A stretch of DNA of 64,000 nt from Alicyclobacillus acidocaldarius subsp. acidocaldarius Tc-4-1 (GTDB lineage Bacteria; Bacillota; Bacilli; Alicyclobacillales; Alicyclobacillaceae). The position numbers were made by a program, and so were the translations under genes. Within the stretch, counting starts at the first letter, position 1; each line of letters begins with the position of its first letter. The stretch spans positions 62,001-126,000 of the forward strand of contig NC_017167.1 of the NCBI RefSeq assembly GCF_000219875.1. Direction: 5' to 3'. The notes below the pieces were generated by a model. The model was not told the origin of the DNA and made no database searches. It saw only the letters and a program-made list of their open reading frames with translations. Positions 46,122-55,449 of the stretch are shown in pieces.

Positions 46122-46158
46122 TTGCAATGACCAAATGACTAAATTAGAATTTTGGTCA
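46122..46158 (+). promoter_or_regulatory. TetR promoter and operator
   Basis: TTGCAA, 17 bases, TAGAAT. The 8-bp arms TGACCAAA (46128-46135) and TTTGGTCA (46151-46158), 15 bases apart, bracket the -10 box. Position points to autoregulation by the TetR-type gene that follows. Confidence 0.6.
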
Positions 46159-46192
46159 GAGCGCCACAGCGCGCAGAAAGCGAGGGATGACC

Positions 46193-46801
46193 ATGCGGGA
46201 TCGCATTGAGGAGGCCGCCAAGCGCGCGTTCTCCGAATTTGGCTACAAGGGCACGACGATGGATCAGATCGCCCGGCTCGCGGGTGTGAGCAAGGGGGCC
46301 ATTTATCTCCACTTCCCGAGCAAGGAAGCGCTGTTTCAGCACATGCTGCGCGGGGTCATCGCGCAGGTGCGGGACGCGTTCGAGTCGGCCCAGGTGGATG
46401 GCGACGACTACTTTCGCAATCTCGAGCGAGGTCTGCGCGCGCTCATGCGGTTTCGCGCCGATCACGCCATGCTCTCGAAGCTCGTCCAGGAGGTCCGTCA
46501 GTTTGGGACGGCGGAGGCACGCGCAGGTCTGCAGGAGCTTGAGACCGCCATCCTAGATTATCTCGCGCGTCATCTGAAGCGCGGCGTGGATCTTGGTGTG
46601 GTACGGCCGTGCCGGCTGGACCTCGTGGCGTTCGTCCTGTTGCGCGCGTACACGGCAGTGTTGCGCGACTTTTCGCCTGCGGAAGGTGCGCTCTCGGAAG
46701 AGGAGCTGTACGACCTTTTCACGGGCCTGTTTGTCGACGGTTTGCGCCTGAGGCCCGGCGATGGCGAGCCCGCGACCGCGCAGACTGAGCAGGAGAGGTG
46801 A
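46193..46801 (+). CDS. TetR-family regulator
   Basis: 202 residues. The ATG at 46193 is 6 bases after GAGGG; an ATG two codons earlier touches that site. Helix-turn-helix in residues about 5-50 (IEEAAKRAFSEFGYKGTTMD, RLAGVSKGAIYLHFPSKEALF), then an all-helical ligand domain. It overlaps or abuts the YhgE/Pip gene, the same pair as yhgD-yhgE in B. subtilis, where the regulator controls the membrane protein. Ligand unknown. Confidence 0.92.
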   Translation: MRDRIEEAAKRAFSEFGYKGTTMDQIARLAGVSKGAIYLHFPSKEALFQHMLRGVIAQVRDAFESAQVDGDDYFRNLERGLRALMRFRADHAMLSKLVQEVRQFGTAEARAGLQELETAILDYLARHLKRGVDLGVVRPCRLDLVAFVLLRAYTAVLRDFSPAEGALSEEELYDLFTGLFVDGLRLRPGDGEPATAQTEQER

Positions 46802-46806
46802 GGCGG

Positions 46807-49164
46807 ATGACCAGTGCTTCCGAAGGCGCTGCGCGCGGCAATGTCTTTCAGGAGTTCGCGAGGCTAAGAAAACCCAAGATGATGGTGCAAGCCGTCGGGA
46901 TCGCGCTCATCCCGGTGTTGTACGCGAGTGCGTTTCTCTGGGCGTTCTGGAACCCGTATGGCCATCTCGACCGCCTGCCGGTGGCCGTGGTCAACGAGGA
47001 TGCGGGCGCCTCGTTTCACGGCGAGCGCTTGAACGCGGGGCGAGACCTCGTCGAGAAGTTGAAAAGCGATCACAGCCTCGGCTGGCATTTCGTGACGCCG
47101 GCCGAGGCCTCGGCCGGGATGGCGGACGGGGCGTACGCGATGGAAATCGTCATCCCGCGCGACTTTTCGAAGCGCGCCGTCAATAGGGCCGAACATACCG
47201 GTGCGCCCGCGCCGGAGATCACGAGCGTCACGAATGACCGGTACAACTATATCGAAGGCGTCATGGGGCGGAACGCGGCGGTGAAGCTCGCGTCGGAGAC
47301 GGCGCTGGGACTTGCGAAGTCCTACACGGCGTCGCTGGTCGATGCGCTCGAAAGCTCGGGCGCGGGGCTTCACAAGGCGGCGAAGGCCGCGGATGCGCTC
47401 GCCTCCGGCGGGCGAGAGCTTGAGGCGAAAGGCGAGTTGCTCGTGAGTGGAGCGTCCCAGTTGGCTGCGGGCGCGAATCGCCTGGAAGGTGGACTTTATC
47501 AGGCGTCTCAGGGCGCGGGGGCGCTGGCGCAAGGTGCGTCGCAGGCCGTGTCCGGTGCGGACCGCTTGAACGCGGGCCTTTCGCGGCTGAACCAAGGCGC
47601 CGAGGCGCTCGCGCAGGGCGCTTCGTCCTGGGCCAACCAAGCGCGCGCCTTCGGCGAGGCAGGGGAGAAGCTTGGCGCAGGGGCTCAACAGGTCGGACAG
47701 GGCGCTTCCCAGCTGGCCGCGGGCGCGGGCAAGCTGACGACCAGCCTAGGCCAGTTGGATACCGGCGCGTCTCATCTCGCGTCTGGTGCCGAGTCGCTCG
47801 CGCAAAACGCGTCCCAATTTGCACAGGCTGCGAATCAGACCGCGGCGGGATCGCAACAGGTGGCATCCGGTGCAGCACAGTTGGCGGAAGGACTTCAGCA
47901 GTTGGCGAAGGCCAATCCGGCGCTCGCCGGGACGCCTGCCTTCCAACAACTCCTCACGGCGAGCGCCGAAGTGGCATCCGGTGCTTCGAAGACCGCGTCG
48001 GCCAATCAGCAACTCGCGGCGGGCGCGGAAGGGCTGTCGCAAGGGGCCGCGCAGGTGGCTTCGGGCGCATCGTCGCTTGCGTCTGGGCTGACGCAGGCGG
48101 AAGCCGGCGCGGCCCCGCTGCAACAGGGGCTTCAGCGGTTGGCGCAGGGCGCAAGCGGCGTGGCGGAAGGAGGCGCACGGTTGGCGGCGGCGTCCGGCCA
48201 ACTCGCCTCGGGCGCCGGCCAAATCGCGCAAGGGGCGAAGGGTCTTGCGGCGGGCACAGGCCGCGCGCAGCAGGCTTCGTCCGCGCTGCACGACGGGTTG
48301 TTGCAGCTTCAGGCCGGTGCCACCAAGCTCGCGGATGGAAACCACGCTCTCGCGGGCGGCGCGGCCTCGCTCGCAAGCGGCGCCGAGAAGCTTGCAAACG
48401 GCCTCGGCGCCTATCAGGCGGGCGTGGGCAAGCTTGCGAGCGGTTCCGCCGATCTCGCTTCGAATCTCACAAGTGGCGCGTCCAAGCTACAGGCGCTCCA
48501 CGGCGGCGCCGTGCTGACAGCCGTGGCGCACCCGGTTTCCCTGCGCCAGGTGGAGCTCGGCGACATTCAGACGTACGGGAACGGCTTGGCGCCGTATTTT
48601 CTATCGCTCGGGCTGTACGTTGGCGTGCTGATGATGAGCGTCATCTTCCCGTTCCGTGAGCCTTACGGCGAACCGAAAAACGGCGTCGCGTGGTTCTTCT
48701 CCAAGTGGCTGCTCGTCGTCGCCATTGCGTGGACGCAGGCGCTCATCGCCGACGCTGTCGTGCTCGGCCTCATCGGGGTACACACGGCGCATCCTGTCGA
48801 ATTTGTGCTGTTTTCGCTGCTTGCGAGCACGACTTTTGCGTCCATCTTGCTCGCGCTGGTGGCGCTGCTCGACAATCCCGGCCGCTTCCTCGGCGTGGTG
48901 CTGCTCATTCTGCAGCTCACGTCGACATCGGGAACCTACCCCGTGAACCTGTCCCCCCGCTTCTTCCAGGCGGTGGGGCCCTGGCTGCCGATGAACGCCA
49001 CCGTGAGCGGATTCCGCTATCTCATCGGCGGCGGCAATCCGCCCCTGATGGCGCGCGATCTCGCGGAGCTCGCCATCTACACAGTGGCGTTTATCGTCAT
49101 CGGCGTGGTCATTTTCGCGGGTTTCTTCCGCCGCCTTGGGCGCGCGGAGCCCAAAACGGTGTAA
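46807..49164 (+). CDS. yhgE: YhgE/Pip-type membrane protein with long Ala/Gly repeat domain
   Basis: About 785 residues; ATG after GAGGTGAGG, with a GTG three codons upstream as alternative. TM1 at about 25-48 (IALIPVLYASAFLWAFWNPYGHL) and the Pip domain (LPVAVVNEDAG, ITSVTNDRYNYIEGVMGRN). Residues about 195-565 are degenerate short repeats (ASQLAAGANRLEGGL, GASQVAQGA and similar) predicted to form a long helical or coiled rod outside the cell. Five or six C-terminal helices resemble ABC-2 permeases. Homologues include phage infection protein and parts of type VII secretion (EsaA-like) systems. The exported cargo, if any, is unknown. Confidence 0.88.
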   Translation: MTSASEGAARGNVFQEFARLRKPKMMVQAVGIALIPVLYASAFLWAFWNPYGHLDRLPVAVVNEDAGASFHGERLNAGRDLVEKLKSDHSLGWHFVTPAEASAGMADGAYAMEIVIPRDFSKRAVNRAEHTGAPAPEITSVTNDRYNYIEGVMGRNAAVKLASETALGLAKSYTASLVDALESSGAGLHKAAKAADALASGGRELEAKGELLVSGASQLAAGANRLEGGLYQASQGAGALAQGASQAVSGADRLNAGLSRLNQGAEALAQGASSWANQARAFGEAGEKLGAGAQQVGQGASQLAAGAGKLTTSLGQLDTGASHLASGAESLAQNASQFAQAANQTAAGSQQVASGAAQLAEGLQQLAKANPALAGTPAFQQLLTASAEVASGASKTASANQQLAAGAEGLSQGAAQVASGASSLASGLTQAEAGAAPLQQGLQRLAQGASGVAEGGARLAAASGQLASGAGQIAQGAKGLAAGTGRAQQASSALHDGLLQLQAGATKLADGNHALAGGAASLASGAEKLANGLGAYQAGVGKLASGSADLASNLTSGASKLQALHGGAVLTAVAHPVSLRQVELGDIQTYGNGLAPYFLSLGLYVGVLMMSVIFPFREPYGEPKNGVAWFFSKWLLVVAIAWTQALIADAVVLGLIGVHTAHPVEFVLFSLLASTTFASILLALVALLDNPGRFLGVVLLILQLTSTSGTYPVNLSPRFFQAVGPWLPMNATVSGFRYLIGGGNPPLMARDLAELAIYTVAFIVIGVVIFAGFFRRLGRAEPKTV

Positions 49165-49183
49165 ACTGATACGGAGAACTCCA

Positions 49184-49216
49184 TCGAGGCGCTCCCCCGC
49201 TCCTGACGGGAGCGCC
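49184..49216 (+). terminator. Terminator after the YhgE/Pip gene
   Basis: An 11-bp perfect stem GAGGCGCTCCC / GGGAGCGCCTC with an 11-base loop, followed by CGTCTGTT. Separates the TetR-YhgE unit from helD. Confidence 0.75.
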
Positions 49217-49298
49217 TCCGTCTGTTGAGACGGCGTCGCGCGGACCGCGAAGGTCGTCGCGCCGTTCGCAGAGCGCCACGCCGAAGGAGGAACATCGC

Positions 49299-51656
49299 AT
49301 GGAAGGACAACCCTCAGCGCAACACCCAGCATGGCGGGCGGAACAAGCCTACGTCGATCGCGTCGTGGCCGCCATGCGCGCCAAGCTCGCGGAGCTTGAA
49401 GGCGTCTTGCGCGGCGTGCGCGGCGAGATCGTCGAATTTCGCCGGCACTTCTGGGACGATGTCACCATCAACCTGAGCACCTTGGACGATCTCGTCGAAA
49501 CCCACTTTGCCATCCGCCAGCAGGCGGAGGTCCTCGGCGAGCGGGAGCGGCGTCACCAACAGGCGGCGCAGACCAAGCGCACCCTGGAGCGCCAGATTTC
49601 GTCGCCGTTTTTCGCGCGAATTGACTTCCAATACGAAGGCGAAAGCGAGGCCGAGCCCATCTACATCGGAATCGCGTCGTTTCGCGATGAGCGAGATCAT
49701 ACCTTCCTCGTGCACGACTGGCGCGCGCCCATCTCGAGCGTGTACTACGACGCACTGCCGGGGCCGGCGTCGTTCAAGGCGCCGGCCGGGATAGTGCGGG
49801 GCGAGCTCAAGCTCAAGCGCCAATTCGTCATCCGCGGCGGCACCATCTTGGCCATGTTTGATGCAGGGCTGACCATCGGGGACGAGCTCCTCATGTACGC
49901 CCTGTCGCGCCGCTCCGATGCGCAGATGCACAACATCGTCGCGACCATCCAGCGCCAACAGAATGTCGTCATCCGCGACGACGAGTCGCCGGCGCTCCTT
50001 GTCACCGGCGCGGCCGGCAGCGGCAAGACGTCGGCCGCTCTCCAGCGCGCCGCGTATCTTTTGTACAAGCACCGGGGCGATCTCGACGCGCGCCAGATGC
50101 TCTTTTTCTCGCCGAATCCGCTTTTCATGTCGTACGTCTCGAACGTGCTGCCCGAGCTCGGCGAGGACAACATCGAACAGGCGACATTCTACGACTATCT
50201 CTGCGCCAGGCTTCAGGACGAGTTCGTCGTCGAAGATCCCTTCGATCAAATGGAGCGCCTGCTCGAGGCGGGCGAGGACAGTCGCATGGCGAGGGCCGTG
50301 CGGTACAAGGCGTCGAAGGCCTTTGCGGACGAGATGGATCGCTACGTCGCCGGCCTCGCGCCGCGGATGCGCTTCCATCCCATTCTGGTGGAGGGGCGCG
50401 TCATCGCGACGGCGACCGACGTCAAGGCGGCGTTCGATAGGACGGATCCAAGGCTTCGCCTCCCGCTTCGCGTGGATCTCGTCAAGGACGAACTCTTGCA
50501 TCGCCTGCGCCAGTTCGAGCGCGACGAGGCGCTTTCCGACTGGGTGCAGAAAGCCGTGGACGGGCTGCCGGACGAGGCGTACCGGCGCGCGGAGCGCACG
50601 GCGGCCAAGCGCAAGCGCGAGCGCCCGGAACTGGACGAGCAGGAGGAGGCGCGCCGGCTGCTCGGACGCGAGGTGCTTCGCCGGATGCTTCGGCCCGTGC
50701 GCCACTTCGTGGAGACGCTTCGCTTCGTGGACACGGCGGGGATGTACCGCGCTTGGTTCGAACAGGCGGCGTCGAACCCGCCCGAGGGCTTTCATCCGGA
50801 CGATTGGGCTCAGATCTGCCGCCAGACCGTGCGCGAGATGGACGAGGGCACGCTCTGGTACGAGGACGCGACGCCGTACCTGTATATGAAGGAGCAGATC
50901 CTCGGCCGCGCGGTGAGCGCGCCCATCCGGCACGTGTTGGTGGACGAGGTGCAGGACTACTCCGTGCTTCAGTTGCGCCTCATCCGCAGCCTCTTCCCCT
51001 ACAGCCGCATCACCATGCTCGGCGATCCAGAGCAGCTCGTGTCGCCTCATCTTCCCGGTATCCTCGAGGAGGACGAGATGGCGCGGCTCTTCCCCGGGCT
51101 TGTCCGGGTGGCGTTTGGGCAGAGCTATCGCTCGACGAAGCAGATTGTGCTCTTTACGCGCGGCATGGCGCAAAAGGGCGCGGAGATTCAGCCGTTCGAT
51201 CGCGACGGCGCGCTGCCGCAGCTGGCGGAGGTGTCCGGCGAGGCGCAGCAGGCCGGCGTGATCGCGCGGTGGCTCGGCGAGTTTGCGGATGCGGGGTATC
51301 AGACGACGGCGGTGCTGACCAAGACGCAGGCCGAGGCGGAGCGGCTGGCGAAAGCGCTGGAGCGGCTCGGCGTGAAGCTTCGGCGCCTCGACAAGCGCGC
51401 GGTGAGCCTCGAGCCGGGCGTCGTGGTGGCGCCGGTGTATCTGGCGAAGGGCGTCGAGTTCGACGGCGTCATCGTCGCCAACGCGTCGCGGGAACAGTAC
51501 CAAACGGCGTTCGACCGGCAGCTTTTGTATACGGCCTGCACGCGCGCGATGCATGATCTGCGCATGGTGTCCGTGGGGGAGGCGAGCCCGTGGGTCCTCT
51601 CGCAGCCCGCAGAAACCTATGAGCGCGTGGACGCAGCAGAGGTGAACGCCACGTGA
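49299..51656 (+). CDS. helD: HelD-type RNA polymerase recycling ATPase
   Basis: 785 residues, ATG after AAGGAGG. UvrD-like superfamily 1 ATPase with a long N-terminal coiled coil (about 15-110), the arm that enters the RNA polymerase secondary channel in HelD. Walker A GAAGSGKTSAALQ (about 232-244), Walker B HVLVDEVQDYSVLQ, motif IV-VI blocks FGQSYRSTKQI, VYLAKGVEFDGVIV and LLYTACTRAMHDL. Known role: removes stalled RNA polymerase from DNA. The next gene overlaps by 4 bases (GTGA). Confidence 0.93.
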   Translation: MEGQPSAQHPAWRAEQAYVDRVVAAMRAKLAELEGVLRGVRGEIVEFRRHFWDDVTINLSTLDDLVETHFAIRQQAEVLGERERRHQQAAQTKRTLERQISSPFFARIDFQYEGESEAEPIYIGIASFRDERDHTFLVHDWRAPISSVYYDALPGPASFKAPAGIVRGELKLKRQFVIRGGTILAMFDAGLTIGDELLMYALSRRSDAQMHNIVATIQRQQNVVIRDDESPALLVTGAAGSGKTSAALQRAAYLLYKHRGDLDARQMLFFSPNPLFMSYVSNVLPELGEDNIEQATFYDYLCARLQDEFVVEDPFDQMERLLEAGEDSRMARAVRYKASKAFADEMDRYVAGLAPRMRFHPILVEGRVIATATDVKAAFDRTDPRLRLPLRVDLVKDELLHRLRQFERDEALSDWVQKAVDGLPDEAYRRAERTAAKRKRERPELDEQEEARRLLGREVLRRMLRPVRHFVETLRFVDTAGMYRAWFEQAASNPPEGFHPDDWAQICRQTVREMDEGTLWYEDATPYLYMKEQILGRAVSAPIRHVLVDEVQDYSVLQLRLIRSLFPYSRITMLGDPEQLVSPHLPGILEEDEMARLFPGLVRVAFGQSYRSTKQIVLFTRGMAQKGAEIQPFDRDGALPQLAEVSGEAQQAGVIARWLGEFADAGYQTTAVLTKTQAEAERLAKALERLGVKLRRLDKRAVSLEPGVVVAPVYLAKGVEFDGVIVANASREQYQTAFDRQLLYTACTRAMHDLRMVSVGEASPWVLSQPAETYERVDAAEVNAT

Positions 51657-52276
51657 AGATCTACTTGTTCCGCCACGGGCAGACCGTGTATAACGCGGAC
51701 GGCGAGCGGTTCTGCGGTACCTCCGACGTGGGACTAACCGCGCTCGGATGGCAGCAGGCCCGCCGCGCCGCGCGGCTCATCCGCGGCGTCCGCCCGGCCG
51801 CTATCATCCACTCCGGCCTGCGCCGATCGCTCGAGACCGCAACGGCCATCCGCGAGTCGCTGGAGGGGGCCGAGGACTGCCCGCTTGTCGCCCACGAGGG
51901 CTTTCGCGAGGTCGGGTTTGGCGCCTGGGAGGGGTTGACGCGGGCCGAGGTGAATCGGCTGTACCCGGAACTGTACGCCGAGTGGCTCGCACACCCGGAG
52001 GAGGTGCGCATTCCTGGAGGGGACAACTTGTACGAGCGCCAACAGGAGGCCGTCGACGCCTTTTTGGACGTCGTGGCGCGCTATCGCGAGGGCGATCTCG
52101 TCATCGTCGCCCACAACACGCTCAACCGGCTGCTCATCCTCGGCCTTTTGGGGCTCGACGCGCGCCATTACCGCCGCATTGTCCAGGAGAACGCCTGCCT
52201 CAACATCCTGGAGTATCGCGAGGAGGAGGGCGTGCGGCTGCACGCGCTCAACCGAGTGCCGGAGCGGGACGAATAG
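51653..52276 (+). CDS. Histidine phosphatase family protein
   Basis: 207 residues. Phosphoglycerate mutase-like fold with the phosphohistidine motif FRHGQTVYN (His about 8), the Arg-bearing SGLRRSLETA, the acid EVGFGAWEGLT and the second His in VIVAHNTLNRLL. The family includes CobC, PhoE-type and sugar-phosphate phosphatases; the substrate is uncertain. The start is coupled to helD (GTGA overlap). The phosphoglucose isomerase gene follows after 73 bases with its own ribosome site. Confidence 0.93.
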   Translation: MKIYLFRHGQTVYNADGERFCGTSDVGLTALGWQQARRAARLIRGVRPAAIIHSGLRRSLETATAIRESLEGAEDCPLVAHEGFREVGFGAWEGLTRAEVNRLYPELYAEWLAHPEEVRIPGGDNLYERQQEAVDAFLDVVARYREGDLVIVAHNTLNRLLILGLLGLDARHYRRIVQENACLNILEYREEEGVRLHALNRVPERDE

Positions 52277-52349
52277 GCGGCGCGGAATGGTTTGTCCGCG
52301 CGTTGTGGTAAGATACTTTCGGAGATTCGCGACGCTAGGAGGGGAAGAC

Positions 52350-53630
52350 GTGATCGAACTATCCCTGGAGAAAGCGAGAAGATGGTTCACGGAGGAACAC
52401 GAGGCGCGGCTTGCGCCTTTGGCGGAGTTCGCGCTCGGCGAGTTGAATAACCCGAATCGCGACGCCTTCGGGAAAGGGTGGATCGACTGGCCGGCGGCGG
52501 ATCATAGCGCGCTGTACCGCGATGTGGACGCCATTGCGGCCGACTTTCGCGCGAAGTCGAATGCGACGGTGGTCATTGGCATTGGCGGGTCGTACCTGGG
52601 TGCGCAGTCGGCCCTGTCCATGGCGAAGCCCGCGTTCACGGGCGAGGGCGAGGGCGAGCACCAGGTGATTTTCGCGGGCCAGCAGCTTAGCCCGACGTAT
52701 CACGCGCACCTGCTCCAATACCTGGACAAGCGGGAGGTCACGCTGGTCGTGGTCTCCAAATCGGGCACGACGCTCGAGCCCTCCGCGGTCTTCCACACGT
52801 TTCGCGAATACCTGGAGAAGCGGTACGGCGCCGAGGAGGCCAATCGGCGCATCTGCGCCATTACGGACGCCGAGAAGGGCAGTCTGCGCCAGTTCGCGGA
52901 CGAGCGGAAGTACGTGACCCTGCCCATTCCGGATGACATCGGCGGGCGGTACTCGGTGCTCACAGCGGTCGGGCTATTGCCGATGGCGCTGGCCGGGATC
53001 GACTACAAGCGCGTGATGCAGGGCGCGGCGCGCATGCGCGAGGAGCTCTCGAAGCTCAAGGTGGCGGATCACCCGGCGGTGAAGTACGCGCTTGCGCGCC
53101 ACGTGCTGTATCAGCAGGGCTTCGTGGCGGAAGCGCTTGTCACGTACGAGCCGCGCGCCGCAGATTTCGCCGGTTGGTGGCAGCAGTTGTTCGGCGAGAG
53201 CCAGGGCAAGGACGGCACGGGCCTTTTTCCCACGATGCTGCGGTACACGACGGATCTTCACTCCATGGGGCAATACGTCCAAGACGCGCGCAAGATCCTC
53301 GTGGAGACGGTGCTCGACGTCCATTTCTCGGACGAGCCGGAGCTCGTGGTGCCGCACGGCCTCGACGAGAAGAACGCGTATCTCAACGGCGTCTCGTTCT
53401 CGCGGCTGCAGGAGGTGGCCGTGGAGTCCGTGATGGTGGCCCACAGCGAGGCCGGCGTCCCCAACATCCTGATTCGGGCGAAGGGCGATCCGGAGTCGCT
53501 CTACGGGGAACTCGTGTACTTCTTTGAAGTCGCCTGCGCGGTCGGGGGATACCTCATGGGCACCAACCCGTTCGATCAGCCGGGCGTCGAGGCGTACAAG
53601 AACGAGATGCGATCGCGCCTGAAGGCGTAA
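52350..53630 (+). CDS. pgi: Glucose-6-phosphate isomerase
   Basis: 426 residues from a GTG after AGGAGGGGA; the longer open frame overlaps the phosphatase gene and is not used. Short bacterial-type PGI: IGIGGSYLGAQSAL, VVVSKSGTTLEPSAVF (sugar-phosphate site), GGRYSVLTAVGLLPMAL, QLFGESQGKDGTGLFP with catalytic Glu, and the C-terminal NPFDQPGVEAYKNEM with Lys. Interconverts glucose-6-phosphate and fructose-6-phosphate. Glucokinase follows 25 bases later, so the pair channels free glucose, for instance from cellulose, into glycolysis. Confidence 0.97.
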   Translation: MIELSLEKARRWFTEEHEARLAPLAEFALGELNNPNRDAFGKGWIDWPAADHSALYRDVDAIAADFRAKSNATVVIGIGGSYLGAQSALSMAKPAFTGEGEGEHQVIFAGQQLSPTYHAHLLQYLDKREVTLVVVSKSGTTLEPSAVFHTFREYLEKRYGAEEANRRICAITDAEKGSLRQFADERKYVTLPIPDDIGGRYSVLTAVGLLPMALAGIDYKRVMQGAARMREELSKLKVADHPAVKYALARHVLYQQGFVAEALVTYEPRAADFAGWWQQLFGESQGKDGTGLFPTMLRYTTDLHSMGQYVQDARKILVETVLDVHFSDEPELVVPHGLDEKNAYLNGVSFSRLQEVAVESVMVAHSEAGVPNILIRAKGDPESLYGELVYFFEVACAVGGYLMGTNPFDQPGVEAYKNEMRSRLKA

Positions 53631-53655
53631 GGGACTAGAGGAGAAGGGGCAACGG

Positions 53656-54597
53656 ATGGAACAGAAGCTTGCGCTTGGCATCGATATTGGCGGCACAAAC
53701 GTGAAATTGGCCATCGTGCGAAGCGATGGCCGCGTGTTGGCGGACAAGTCCATCCCCACGGCCCCCGACCGGGGGCCGGAGGCCTTCTCCCGCACGGTCG
53801 GCGCAGAGGCTCGTGCCATGGCGGACGAGGCGTCCGTGGCGTGGGACTCCGTCGTGGGAGCGGGTGTGGGCATGGCGGGCTTCCTGGACGTGGAGCGCGG
53901 ATGGGTGGAGGAAGCGGTCAACCTGCATTGGCGAGACGTCCCCCTAGCGGATCTGCTCCAGGCGTCGCTAGACAAACCTGTCCGCGTGGACAACGACGCA
54001 AACGTCGCGGCGCTCGGCGAAGTGTGGCTCGGCGCGGGTCAGAACGCGCACACCGCGCTCTGCGTGACGCTCGGCACCGGTGTCGGCGGCGGCATCGTCA
54101 TTGGCGGGCGCATTCACCGCGGCGCTTCGACCATGGCGGGTGAAATCGGTCACATCATGGTGAAAAACGGCGGGGAACTGTGCAACTGCGGCCACCGCGG
54201 CTGCCTGGAGACCCTCGCCTCGGCCACCGCGCTCGTGCGCCACGCTGTGGCGGCGGGCGTCAAGAGCCCGGACGGCGGAGAGCTCACCGCGAAAGACGTC
54301 TTTGCGCTGGCAGCAGAGGGCCATCCGGCCGCGCGCGCGGTGGTTGACGACATGATTCATTGGCTTGCGGTCGGGCTGGCGATTGTCGCCAACATCCTGA
54401 ACCCGGACGTCATCGTCGTCGCGGGCGGGCTCGTGAACGCGGGAGATCAGCTGATGGCGCCGCTCCGCGAGGCATTTCAACGTGAGGCGCTGGCCCGCGT
54501 TGCGCGCGCGTGCAGATTGGTTCCGGCGAAACTCGGGGATCAGGCGGGCGTCCTGGGCGCCGCCCGGCTCGTGTTGCAGGATATCGAAAGCCTGTGA
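53656..54597 (+). CDS. glcK: ROK-family glucokinase
   Basis: 313 residues, ATG after GAGAAGGGG. ROK protein with phosphate loop GIDIGGTNVKLAIV, VDNDANVAALGEVWLG (catalytic Asp), LGTGVGGGIV, and the zinc motif GHIMVKNGGELCNCGHRGCL carrying His and three Cys. No DNA-binding domain, so it is an enzyme rather than a ROK repressor. Phosphorylates glucose with ATP in the cytoplasm. Cotranscribed with pgi. Confidence 0.95.
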   Translation: MEQKLALGIDIGGTNVKLAIVRSDGRVLADKSIPTAPDRGPEAFSRTVGAEARAMADEASVAWDSVVGAGVGMAGFLDVERGWVEEAVNLHWRDVPLADLLQASLDKPVRVDNDANVAALGEVWLGAGQNAHTALCVTLGTGVGGGIVIGGRIHRGASTMAGEIGHIMVKNGGELCNCGHRGCLETLASATALVRHAVAAGVKSPDGGELTAKDVFALAAEGHPAARAVVDDMIHWLAVGLAIVANILNPDVIVVAGGLVNAGDQLMAPLREAFQREALARVARACRLVPAKLGDQAGVLGAARLVLQDIESL

Positions 54598-54621
54598 GGC
54601 AGGCGTTTTCCCCTGCCTCAC
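54594..54621. terminator. Terminator after glcK
   Basis: A 10-bp stem GTGAGGCAGG / CCTGCCTCAC overlapping the glcK stop codon, followed by GTTTGG. Serves convergent genes. Confidence 0.7.
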
Positions 54622-54644
54622 GTTTGGGCCAACGTCACGCGAAG

Positions 54645-54884
54645 TCAGCGGAGGTAATCCTTGACGCGATCGTACACGGCTTCAGGCGAAAGGCCGTCCG
54701 CGGAGATGACGGGGACCTGCTGGATGGCGCTCTGCATGCCCATGAGGTTCTTGTCGAGCCCCGTGATCACGACGGCGCCGACCGACGGCTCCATGTGGGA
54801 GGACATGTCGACCACCTGACAGCCTTGGCGTTGAAGGTACTCTTTGACCGGCGTCAGACCAGGTTCCACAGCCACGGCTTTCAT
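54645..54884 (-). CDS. YkuS/UPF0180 family protein
   Basis: 79 residues, ATG after GGAGGG. The sequence VAVEPGLTPVKEYLQRQGCQVVDM and GAVVITGLDKNLMGM matches the small UPF0180 (YkuS) family of Bacillota, a compact alpha/beta protein of unknown function. Monocistronic, convergent with glcK. Confidence 0.85.
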   Translation of the reverse strand: MKAVAVEPGLTPVKEYLQRQGCQVVDMSSHMEPSVGAVVITGLDKNLMGMQSAIQQVPVISADGLSPEAVYDRVKDYLR

Positions 54885-54982
54885 GAAGCATCCCTCCTTG
54901 GGCGTTCGTTCACGGCATAGTGTTTGAGGGCGGCTCGAAAATATGCGGGCGGGGTATTGCCTTGGAAGGAGGTGTCACCCAA

Positions 54983-55312
54983 GTGGGACACGTGCACATG
55001 ATCTTCGGCGTCATCCTCATCATTCTGGCCATCCTGGCGACGGCGTGGGAAATTGCGACGCAGCGCGGGCTGCCTCGAGCGCTGCGCGGTATCGTCATCG
55101 GACTCTTTGACCTGCAGGTGTTGCTCGGCATCATCACGTGGATTGTGCGTAGGCCGAACTGGTCGTTTGTGTTTCACCCCATCATCATGATTGTGGCGGT
55201 CATCATCCTGCACGTGATGACGTCGCCGTCAGCGCCGAGGTCTCGCCGGTTGACCGGGTGGGTTGTCGCCACGGTGCTGTTCATCATCGGCGCGGCCATT
55301 TACCATCACTGA
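54983..55312 (+). CDS. Small four-helix membrane protein, possibly YisL/DUF1516-like
   Basis: 109 residues from a GTG 8 bases after AAGGAGGTG. Four hydrophobic segments (GVILIILAILATAWEI, IVIGLFDLQVLLGIITWIV, FVFHPIIMIVAVIILHVM, GWVVATVLFIIGAAIY). Conserved-looking His residues near the start (GHVHM), in FHP and in LHVM could bind a metal or haem. Length and topology resemble DUF1516 proteins, but I cannot confirm this. Divergent from the YkuS gene. Confidence 0.6.
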   Translation: MGHVHMIFGVILIILAILATAWEIATQRGLPRALRGIVIGLFDLQVLLGIITWIVRRPNWSFVFHPIIMIVAVIILHVMTSPSAPRSRRLTGWVVATVLFIIGAAIYHH

Positions 55313-55449
55313 GGGTCTTGGCCGGAAAGTGGATGGCAGTTCGCGGCCATGCGATCCCGAGAGGCAACAATCACCAGCAGACAATCGGTTCAGATCTTTG
55401 TAAAATCGATAGAGAATGGAGATTGGCTTGCCGACAAGGGGCTTGACGC

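Noticed and set aside
47400-48500. Tandem DNA repeats or an assembly artefact in the YhgE gene
   Set aside because: The repetition is at protein level and irregular; nucleotide repeats are too diverged for slippage or misassembly.
49314-51554. A 746-residue open frame on the minus strand
   Set aside because: It is exactly antisense to helD, has Arg/His/Leu-rich composition typical of reverse-frame reading in GC-rich DNA, and shows no domain; helD has a ribosome site and full ATPase motifs.
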